Shown here: one piece after another, positions 58,201 to 64,000 of the stretch
How the letters are laid out: every line of letters starts with the position of its first letter
Numbering within the stretch: position 1 is the first letter of the stretch
DNA from: Mesostigma viride
Lineage: Eukaryota > Streptophyta > Mesostigmatophyceae > Mesostigmatales > Mesostigmataceae
Reading direction: 5' to 3'
Assembly: GCA_009746045.1 (NCBI GenBank)
Contig: RPFO01000667.1
Span: 92,082 to 156,081, forward strand
Length of the DNA stretch: 64,000 bases
The notes under the pieces: model-generated
What the model saw: the letters and a program-made list of their open reading frames with translations, nothing else
Told to the model about the DNA's origin: nothing
Database searches by the model: none
Made by a program: the position numbers and the translations under genes

Positions 58201-58217
58201 TGTGAGGACGTGCCCCC
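52038..58217 (-). CDS. pol polyprotein: protease, DNMT, RT, RNase H, integrase, PHD
   Basis: Reads from the G7 run through a CCHC knuckle (CFLCDKDGHLSREC) into a 2012-codon stretch. Numbered from the first Met (58076): protease DSG at 250-252; DNMT motif I LELFAGIGG near 489-497, WEC with catalytic Cys583, ENV 626-628, HRLRAYW 665-671; a short hydrophobic linker near 860-890; RT YIDD 1130-1133; RNase H Asp1279; integrase zinc-binding His1576 onward; catalytic Asp1645, Asp1704, Glu1739; a DNA-binding C-terminal region; PHD finger 1943-1987. The DNMT lies between protease and RT, where no Ty3 element normally has a domain. All catalytic residues are present, except that the usual Pro before the DNMT Cys is Glu. 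Expression probably needs a -1 shift from gag. Confidence 0.92.
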   Translation of the reverse strand, partial: GGTSSQTGTRTDARKSGCFLCDKDGHLSRECPSRCTKPHGADTKWHLMNKCPAAGIKTVHFAEMAGKTDSMEAQVAAIKHGEEATAPPNQFETVYREDPFWAPMPGDVEINAAEATKGKQARSPLSFQQAPMLPAGQLPASFSMPLAGVQSAFEHANPAGLEQRRRLAPVYPMPFIVDVPMFSARQVVDTFGQKGVEWLGSVVSEIQLFADGHDVRTLRNSESVTYGRQPVEAAVPVVQAGVVSTSSQQRTSAVPQVPTVVPYPNGEPSMAFQAVGACGDVWSDMVTCPLVGAVKLDSGAQPLVISTDLATMLNLTYENGGLVESPVSVSGWQGPASKPYAMTAVKVNVIFNPLRASSMTTVSAYALVVNKCGYSALLGVDVLARAMVQVDYRAEEASYIPDWDGAGLKRASVPVSCFSSSAGAARLNPSAAAGVVEVSMVEVRAAGSSAWDKHRTVLPQPTASIAKMRTQWSLDAVTSTRQLAMRKRVTEAVITIPQMASHGLTLLQPGVSEAQGNFSAAILPQAPDFAKGAVVLELFAGIGGGIAGFLAAGGVCRKLIAVEPSHKARQVYFSHCGVLSREYPAQFPPSAWRDPFGECPQDIRAIGEVQVQQLLRRHHAIDLVIAGWECQGLSQAGQGRGLADPRSALFWELLRVVGLLQSRQPHPPAYLFENVVAGDSPHQAVREDWATIVALLGEPIVCDNAGLGGLTHRLRAYWTNVACATDVQAVLGAVARQHPSVSAEVALPSHLVTQKVDSEDRPPYARVNRVGSPMCALPTLVSYQGSTAYRDRGKGLVWDTTTGLLVQPPAEFREASMGFHVGASALPGVLESERWSLIGQAMSVLQVGYVLLASVAVRQSGGASPANPPQQVEARAAKLKRPAATGTSSAWGWRLRQVWTIILMTALLTSTVLAGEPTLHRVIHRAAREAPAVGVTPGVAAFSLFHDDAARAPHLEAHAVAVGDPADTHPWAIGEHLSDAQRSAMLKWLGTARGAFAFTSDELGCFNGGTMRVPLDTDTPLFRRQHRLSQAELDFVAEQCKELEDAGIIRQSSSSYAAAVVVAPKKDAITGAWTGMRMATDLRLLNAHTPVDRYPMPRVDDVLDKISPHVKFVSSLDLRSGFHQIAVAPEDQRKLAFWGGGNLYEWVRMPFGHRNASAVFQRAMDKVLAGLPFAACYIDDVIVFSATFEEHLAHLEQVRLALEEHNMRLHPEKCKFAQRTLSFLGHQIVPGGRTPDAAKVESIVQAAVPTDVSGVRAYLGLAGYYRGYIENFSSKVKPLTELLKKGCVWAWGPAQQRAIETIKQELTSAPILRAPDYALPFVLYTDWSKVGLGAVLAQKDGDGREHVIAYASRSNNPAESRYSSYEGEALAVVWAIKHFRPYLVGRVFTLVTDHQPLQWLMTNTNLTGKLARWAMIIQEYHMTIVHRAGKDHVNADVLSRYAMPTTVDHTGARAMGAEGSSGSVVFVNAAGYAADDEEEAWWRSVEYSVADFGISDDPVRPSPFTPSKAVCAMEEGRSLSFDIDPSLQQLIAVQALLARSSLADCYTADIWLDGRVLEQVQGAVLTPTPVDWTPAQKATELNRVQHRAATYGWEDGVLYKLLGKRRVVVPPPDKRVAIVQAYHERYGHLGGNRTLSLVRTSYWWNNMRHTVAQVVASCVPCARTKANFSADHGAKELMSLPIKGLFYRWHVDLCGPFQESPDGNLYVMVCVESFSKWVELIPIADKHAATTAKHFADIITRFGAPAEVVTDQGGEFRGEFQELLDGCLIDHRRTSREHPQANGLAERLVQTVKQALRKWSLQVPESARWDRELAWIAMGYRMSPQESLATFSPYFLLFGRNPLLPTEAQVAHPEPMAFDNAQQFLVEVLARAETFKKVMPIAMNNLFIAQHRDSLRYAQRRGGAYMARQLRFRPGQYVFLRTQLKHTLDVEAGPTILRIVAIKPSGVAILEGADGSRTTDNLSNLSPCSLPNLVHDLQPHTSRRVKDAQCQVCHRVDQAESMLLCDQCNCGWHMQCLQPVVTSIPEGDWFCPVCTAAQFTSRSLTAVTAALVLVRSLSS

Positions 58218-59911
58218 CCAGCTCGCGTCGGGGCGGCAGCGTCTTTGTTGCCGCCAGCGGCGTTACCCTGGGTTGCATCATGCGATGAGGCGTTGCGAGA
58301 CCCCCCTTGGTTCCTGCTAGCACCGTGGCCGCCTTGCGGGCGCGCTTGTCTTGTGGCAGACGACTCACCCGACTTGGCCTTGGTCAGCGCGTCGACCTTG
58401 GCCTGCAGCTCGGCCACCACCGTGCTTACCGAGATCCGGCCTTGCGCGTGTCGTCGCATCATGGCCCTGACCTCAATGCACAGTGACCGCAATCGCCACG
58501 GCTGGCCGTTGGGCGGCGTGGGCAGCTCCATCTCCTTGGAGCCTAGCGCTTGCAGCCATTTCTGACACGCCAGCTTTTCGGACCAGTCCTCCACTTCGCC
58601 GGCGAACTCCATGAGGCGCTCGTAAGATTGCTCCGGGGTTTCACCCTCGGCTATCTTGAAACTGCGCCACTCACGCTCTGCCTTGATGGTCTCCACCGGG
58701 TATTCCTGGCGAAGGAGGCCCCACAGTTCCTCGGCAGGGTCGACACCATACATGATGTTGTCATAGTCGGGCTGGCCACGCCCGTCGAAGCCGAACCACA
58801 CGTCCGTGTGACGCGTGTACAGCGAGACCTCTCTCCACTGCTCCACCAGCCTAGCCACTCGCCTCAGCGTAAGGCCGTGAAAGAAAAAATGCATGTTGTT
58901 CATCACAAACTCATGCATTACAGCGCCTTGCGTAGTCATGTATTGCAGATCAATCCATGACTTGTACGCGTTGTAGGCCTGCGCCAGCGTGGCCAGATTG
59001 CCGGTTGTGGAGAACTTCTCGCGCATGTCCACCCGTGGTAGGGTGGGCATCTTCGCGCCTTCCGGTATGAGGCGCACCCTTTGCGGGTACTGCACCCCAT
59101 CGGCATCCTCCGGCGGTCGCTGAGCTGCGCGTCCCTGCGCCAGCGTGCTTGGTCGTGCTGCCTCCCGTACTCGGAAAGCCAGCGGCGTGGTTATGTCCTC
59201 CATGGGCGGAATGCGCCCGATTGGCACACTTGACCACCGTGCAGTCGACCCGCCGGTCAGCGCCCCACCGCCTCGCCCAAACGGAATTGAGGCCCCGCCT
59301 GGCAGCATGCGTCCTGGTGCACCCCTGTGTGGGTCCATCGCGCGCGCCAGCCCTGCCCCGTTCTCCTCGTGCAATCCGTCTCGCGCTTGATCGAAAGGCA
59401 GGCGCCTGGGCGCCAGCGTATACTCGCCCCGTGGCTGACCATCCGCCTCACCAAGCAAGTCGTGTTGGGTTAGCGACCCAGCCAAAACCCCCGGTTCCAT
59501 CGAAGCCCTTCCCGCCGCATTACCTGAGGTTGGCGGCTGGTCCCGCTCCCTCGGCTCCGCGGCAACACCACTGGGGCCCGGCATCGATGCCTGCCCGTCC
59601 CATGGTGTGGACTGCAGATGACGACCCTCTACGGCCACCAATCTGTCGGTCACTTCCCGCATCTGCAGCGCCAATTGCTGCTGCAACTGTTGCGACTGTT
59701 GCTGCATCTGCGCTTGCATCTGCGCGAACAGCGCCACCATACTCAGCGGCGCTTCTTGGTCGCGACTCTCACCCACTGCGGGTACGGCGGGAGGAATCCC
59801 GCCATTCGACCCCGGAGCGGACGTGTCGGCATCTGCTCTATTTGCATCTGCCATGGCTCGAGTCTGCGCTCGCGTCAGTGGCATGCACCAGCTGACCGAT
59901 GGGCAAAACAA
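58076..59911 (-). CDS. gag of the DNMT element
   Basis: 611 codons from the first Met; internal Mets at residues 10 and 20 (MPLTRAQ, MADANRAD) are equally possible starts. The N-terminal half is Gln-rich (MQAQMQQQSQQLQQQL, coiled coil) and Pro/Gly-rich. The capsid-like part is at about residues 290-500 (MHEFVMNNMHFFFHGLTLRR, EEGETPEQSYERL-like block, EKLACQKWLQALG). The CCHC knuckle is in the pol frame, past the G7 run, so gag alone would lack it and the fusion would have it. After G7 the gag frame continues for about 45 codons of Arg/Ala-rich shadow to its stop at 58076. Confidence 0.85.
   Translation of the reverse strand: MFCPSVSWCMPLTRAQTRAMADANRADADTSAPGSNGGIPPAVPAVGESRDQEAPLSMVALFAQMQAQMQQQSQQLQQQLALQMREVTDRLVAVEGRHLQSTPWDGQASMPGPSGVAAEPRERDQPPTSGNAAGRASMEPGVLAGSLTQHDLLGEADGQPRGEYTLAPRRLPFDQARDGLHEENGAGLARAMDPHRGAPGRMLPGGASIPFGRGGGALTGGSTARWSSVPIGRIPPMEDITTPLAFRVREAARPSTLAQGRAAQRPPEDADGVQYPQRVRLIPEGAKMPTLPRVDMREKFSTTGNLATLAQAYNAYKSWIDLQYMTTQGAVMHEFVMNNMHFFFHGLTLRRVARLVEQWREVSLYTRHTDVWFGFDGRGQPDYDNIMYGVDPAEELWGLLRQEYPVETIKAEREWRSFKIAEGETPEQSYERLMEFAGEVEDWSEKLACQKWLQALGSKEMELPTPPNGQPWRLRSLCIEVRAMMRRHAQGRISVSTVVAELQAKVDALTKAKSGESSATRQARPQGGHGASRNQGGSRNASSHDATQGNAAGGNKDAAAPTRAGGARPHRRVLGRMRANRAASFATRMGTLVASVQAAARSRMGQTRSGT
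58213..58219 (-). promoter_or_regulatory. Candidate -1 frameshift site (G7)
   Basis: On the sense strand GCT GGG GGG GCA in the gag frame. Slipping back one base yields the pol frame (GGG GGC ACG) and leads into the CCHC knuckle. No other place in the overlap has a run of this length. Confidence 0.65.
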
Positions 59912-60179
59912 GAACCAACAAGCCTAGGTTTCGCTGAGAAGAAGCAACAACCAAAGGCTTTATAACAGGTGTCAAGGATAACGACTCGACTAGCCTGCCA
60001 GAAAAAGACAAGAGCCAGCAAATTCTGGCTAGTTCTATTTTCTTAAAATCTGTCTCAAGACACTTCCTTTACAAACTGTCAGCCAGGCCGTTCCCTGTAC
60101 TGCTGATGGTTGCTAAACACTAAAGCCAACGTCTTGGCTTCGAACAGAAGGAAGCAGACTACCGGGTAGTCTCTTCGAG
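59912..60179 (-). other. 5' leader of the DNMT element
   Basis: About 268 bp between A1 and gag. It contains a small hairpin, GACTAC and GTAGTC around CCG (60157-60171). No tRNA primer-binding site starting TGG is evident directly after A1. Confidence 0.5.
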
Positions 60180-61315
60180 TAAAGAAAGGAGGGCTCTCAG
60201 CCGAGGACAAGGAACTGTCCCTCGTGCCTGATAACCACCTTATTGCCTCCCCTGCTATAGAATAATGCTTTCAAAACACACACTTTGCACAGTCTGATGA
60301 TGAAGCCGCACATGCGGAGTTTATTGAGAAAGTTAATACAATTACAACACGTTGATAGTCTCAATATCGATGCACTCCATGCTCACGAGCCCGCAGTTAG
60401 GCAGCGCTCCATGACATGCTACCGGCCTTGCTCCCAAGGAAAGGGAGAAACACGAAGGCCACTAACGAGAGACTCGAAGAGACTACACGCTGCGTGAGAG
60501 TCCTCTTCGACTATGAACCAAACCATTCGTCATGCCACACGCATGACACACGCCACACTTGTCAGTCCAGCCAGGAATGCCAAAACTATCTTGCTGCCTG
60601 AACCATGCGAATAGAAACCGCATTCCAGTTGCCGTCCTGGCTTTCTACCACACATGCCAACAAAAGCAGGAAGGCATCCCGACAAATCTAAATTGCTACC
60701 CTGTTGCCGATCTCATCTCCTAGAGGCTCCGGCATTTCTGTCCCTGGGAATGTCCGACATTGAGTCACGTCCAGCAAGGTCGAAGCATAATATCCTTCAG
60801 ACAATCTGCACGCTCACACCTTGCGTGTGAGTGGCCCAGCAAACATTGCGTCTAATCGTTCCTTTCTAGAAGAAATCCCTTTTTAGGGCTGCCAGCGATT
60901 TCGCATTCATTCCAGCGATCTGGCTCCGCACCGCAAATTGTCCTTTTCCATTTTCTGTCCAGTCCTCATAACGTTGACCCGCTATTCTACACCACAAAGA
61001 CACCTGGCCTGTCAATAGCCTCGGCGCTGTTGAAGTCCAGCAGTCAGCTTCAGCTCCAGCTGTCCACTAACACGCGTATGATCCTCTCGACGCTGCACAC
61101 TTGTGCTGCCGTCCGCTCAAGTCAGTGCTGCGCGCCCAGCTGTGCCTGGCCCGGCGCGCGTGCACGTACACTTTCGTCCGCTCTTATGCTGCAAGTGCTA
61201 GTGTCCCCCCCGGTCACTAGCCTTTGTCGAAAATGCGTAGAAGACAAATTCCTTGCGCACGTCACCGGTCTTGTGCATAGTGGGCGCCCGGATGACATAG
61301 CGCGCGTCCGTGACA
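60180..61315 (-). repeat. A1 repeat of copy 2 (5' terminal)
   Basis: 1136 bp, starting in sense orientation with TGTCACGG at the target duplication. Matches A2 (50730-51866) and most of 4635-5888. It is the likely promoter region. Confidence 0.9.
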
Positions 61316-61319
61316 CCTG

Positions 61320-63180
61320 GCTTCTGGTTATGAAATGATGGCGGTTGCAGGCCAGCCGTGCTCGCTGGTAATGGGTGCGTGGTGTTGAAATCCAAGTTCT
61401 GCGCGTATTCTGTTTTTTGGTCAATGATTGAAGTGATGTCGCCTTGTTTTATTTTGTGCATCTGCGTCCCGTCGTGACTGCCTCGTCATGGACGCCCAGG
61501 GTAGAAGTTCGAACGAGGGAATGATTTTTCAAACGCCTGGATATGTTATGATAGTACGAATAAATGGTAATGGGTAGAGGCGGCCAAAATTTGTTGAAGT
61601 GTGCCAACGCCGCACAACGACTTGAACAACCCTAGGTATCTTAGGAAAAGGAAACACGGATACGTCGGAGTGGAGAAGAGGAAGACGATGACGATGGTGA
61701 AGACGGAGAGGTTTACAATGGAGGCCTTGAGAATGGGGAGACATTGAATCAGGAGAGCAGGGTAGCGGTGAGTGGCCCGTCATGAATTACATTGTGGTTG
61801 CAGTTGTTAGCGAGGCGTGTTGATTGCTTCTTGCCGCGGGTAATCGCTAGCGCGCATAACCTTTTTTTCAACAGGTGTTCTGGTGCATTGACTGCCGCAA
61901 AGCAATTAATGGGACTGATTATGTGCCTATGATGCCGTTTGGGAATCATACATTGCCAACATTTCGTGTTTAGAAGGCGCGCCTTCAGAAGCATATTCAG
62001 CACCGCACGAGCCAGGTGCTGAAGGCGTGCTTGGAGAGGAAGGGGTATAAAGTGCGCATGACCGCATCGAAGAAGAAGAAGAAGCAGCAGGAATCGGGCA
62101 AGACCATGATAACCGAGCCAGGATTGGCTTTCGTGCATGCAGTACATGGTTGCGGCGCAGGCAGTGAATGCTGCATCGATTGCAGCGGTGCAGCCTGTGG
62201 GCCATGGCGGTGCAGGGCGCGGGTCCTGAAGTGGTGGGCGTTGGCGAAGCAGATTCACGATGCTGTCATGGCCACGTTGTGAAGCCAAGGAATGGGTGTT
62301 GGTTCCAGTCAGGTGCCTCGCCCGAGGAAGCTTTTCTGCTGTAAGCAGAGGTGCGGCATTCAAGCATTTGCAAATCGCCATGAGAGCAGTGGAGATGTCT
62401 GCGGCATTGGAGATCTTGCAGACAATTGCAGGAGGACATTGTGCGGTACGCTTGTAGGGTGTATGCTGTGTTGTTCCGCTCGCTAATGGACATGTGCCCC
62501 TGTAACCTCTTCCAGGCTACTATCTCCTATACACCTCTTCGGCTTGAAAAGTAAATTGCTGTACGGTTCACAATTGGCATGGCTTGACATGCACGCGTCC
62601 TTGACTGTGGTGTGCATGGGTTTGGGTTTAGCGGTTTACATCAGACTCAGCTGTGTATCTGCTTAATCAGCCGACGTGTCACATGGGACAGCAACGGCGC
62701 TGGATGCAGCCGGTGTGAATGCGAGTAAATTACGCGCTGTCATGCATACGGATGGGGCGTGGAAGCCACGACCCACGCTTTTGTGTTTGACGGGGGGCTA
62801 GGGTGCCAGTCCTTGTGTTGCTGCATCCATATGGGCATGGATATGCGGGAAGCTTCCCGTACCCATACTTAATGATCATGGACTGGTTGTGACAGCCAAG
62901 GGTTTAGCTGGCGTGGGTTTGCTGACTGATCATGGCAGCTGCTAGGCTGGTGCTAGAACAGCCCATAGCGCGGTTACTGCTAATGTCTTTGCCCGTGATA
63001 ACTGATGCTGCAGCCATGCGTGAGCGCGAATCGTCCCGTGAGGAGAAGGAGGAGGCGGGGCCGGTGCACCACGGGCAGGGCGGAGAAGAGGCGGAGCACC
63101 CAGTGTGGGAGAGGAGAAGGCGGGGAAGCACTGAAGCCCACCCCATGTCAGGCCTGTAGTATAGGTTCAGTTAACTAAAC
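61320..63180. other. Right flank of the DNMT element, no confident gene
   Basis: Several short ORFs occur (for example 62016-62282 with a poly-Lys stretch and 62932-63159 rich in Glu and Arg), but none shows a recognisable domain and I do not call them genes. The region might hold exons of a host gene disrupted by the element. Confidence 0.4.
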
Positions 63181-63189
63181 CATGCAGTG

Positions 63190-63285
63190 CAGGTTGAGCT
63201 CAGAATGTATTTAAAATCATATGCCCCTTTGCAGGTATACATGTGTAACAGTGACTCCCAACGGATATATGTTCCTAATTTATTA
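63190..63285 (+). repeat. LINE 3'-end remnant (family of the 44091 element)
   Basis: Resembles 45018-45100: CATATGCCCCTT, ACTCCCAACGGA and TATGTTCCTAATT occur in the same order. Confidence 0.7.
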
Positions 63286-63386
63286 GATTTTACTGAATAA
63301 TGGTTGTCTTTATGAACCATGAAGAGCAAGCCCGGTGGGGAGTACATGTAACGCATTAACCACGAAGGGGTCCCACACCGAACTTC

Positions 63387-63632
63387 TTCGCTCTCTGTTT
63401 CTATGCAGACAAAAGAGGTGGATGACCATGTCCCGGCTCACACGCCAGCCCTGTGGGCGAGCCCCCTCCCCCAAAGCGGAAGGGGCGCTTTGGAGAAGTG
63501 TAGTTAGGATTTTGTAGACTAGATAGGTTAGAGTTACCTTATTTCGATGTCGCGGCTTGACCCACCTCCCACATTCAGCAAGGAATATGTGCTACATGAT
63601 CTCCCAACGAGGCATGTTATAATTTATTTGAT
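63387..63632 (+). repeat. LINE 3'-end remnant (family of the 35472 element)
   Basis: Matches 35880-36125: the end of the C-terminal coding region (CCTGTGGGCGAGCC, CCAAAGCGGA), TAGTTAGGATTTT, GGAATATGTGCTACATGAT and GGCATGTTATAATTTA. No pentanucleotide tail remains. Confidence 0.8.
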
Positions 63633-63647
63633 TGTTTGTAGTTTTTG

Positions 63648-63720
63648 GGCATGATGCAGATGAGATTTGTAACTTCCGTGTATGTAATTATGTTTAAATA
63701 GATTAGCAAGATATAAAAAT
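63648..63720 (+). repeat. LINE 3'-end remnant (family of the 6292 element)
   Basis: Resembles 8578-8640: GATGCAGA, GATTTGTAACTT, GTAATTATGTTTAAA and AGATTAGCA in the same order. From 63721 to the window end I see nothing further. Confidence 0.6.
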
Positions 63721-64000
63721 TGCCATCCAATGCACATACTTATACGGATTCCACAGACTGGCATAAACAGCATCTTGTGATGGACCCAGCGATCTATGGC
63801 GTGCATGCATGAAATAACACTTCAATGGCAATGGCATGCATTAAGTATTAGATGATAGCGAGTACTCTATTATCCAGTTGCGTCATCACGACGCTGAAAT
63901 AATACAGTGAATAACTTGAAGTCTGTCAAAAATATTGGCCTGTATAGGTGTAACAACAAACACCAGCCAAGGGAGGCCGCATGAGAGCTGAGTAAAGCAG

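Larger units (their letters stand above)
50296..61315 (-). mobile_element. Complete DNMT-bearing Ty3/gypsy-like retroelement, copy 2
   Basis: 11,020 bp bounded by TGTCGCG at the left and GTGACA at the right (TG...CA ends), with CCTG duplicated on both sides (50292-50295, 61316-61319). Sense order on the minus strand: A1 (61315-60180), leader, gag, -1 frameshift site, pol with protease, DNMT, RT, RNase H, integrase and PHD, B1, GC, A2, B2. The 3' terminus is B2, not an LTR copy, so the terminal repeats are split. The uninterrupted 2012-codon pol frame and near-identity to copy 1 suggest recent activity. Confidence 0.92.

Noticed and set aside
50296..61315. Restriction-modification or phage methyltransferase locus
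   Set aside because: The methyltransferase is fused in frame to protease, RT and integrase, with no restriction enzyme or phage gene nearby.
62016..62282. 88-codon ORF with Lys-rich stretch as a host gene
   Set aside because: No recognisable domain, and its composition is driven by a GAA repeat.

Overview
The window looks like nuclear DNA of a eukaryote, probably an intron-poor alga; I cannot separate red, green or other lineages from sequence alone. The evidence is a eukaryote-type ABCG transporter in one exon, several classes of eukaryotic transposable element (LTR, non-LTR, CACTA, hAT) and kilobase-long tetranucleotide arrays. No tRNA, rRNA, operon, CRISPR array or phage was seen. Almost everything is mobile DNA. 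The ABCG gene (37955-39994, +) is the only confident host gene.

Layout. 1-6031 (+): 3' part of a Ty3/gypsy-like element whose polyprotein carries a cytosine-5 DNA methyltransferase (DNMT) domain and a PHD finger. 6292-8694 (+): 5'-truncated LINE. 9817-16427 (-): complete-length non-LTR element with PHD, RING and C2H2 fingers, a reverse transcriptase, a restriction-like endonuclease and a 5' array of seven 170-bp monomers, between 13-bp target duplications. 17253-35334 (-): chromovirus between 571-bp LTRs and 5-bp target duplications, broken inside its integrase by a 4988-bp CACTA transposon (24190-29177). 35472-36236 (+): LINE fragment with a (TTTAA)n tail. 36329-37072: hAT-type MITE with an exact 8-bp target duplication. 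37955-39994: ABCG gene. 40271-49640: LINE debris, an ORF1-only element and three long tetranucleotide arrays. 50296-61315 (-): a complete 11.0-kb copy of the DNMT element with a 4-bp target duplication. 61320-64000: flanking DNA holding three short LINE 3' ends.

The main discovery candidate is the DNMT element. In sense orientation its order is A1 - gag - (-1 frameshift at G7) - protease - DNMT - RT - RNase H - DDE integrase - PHD - B1 - GC - A2 - B2. That is a split-direct-repeat plan, usually associated with tyrosine-recombinase (PAT-like) retroelements, in an element with a DDE integrase. Its B repeat in the complete copy duplicates the PHD-coding end of pol. A recurring theme is retroelements carrying chromatin readers or writers: DNMT plus PHD here, PHD plus RING in the non-LTR element, and a chromodomain in the chromovirus.
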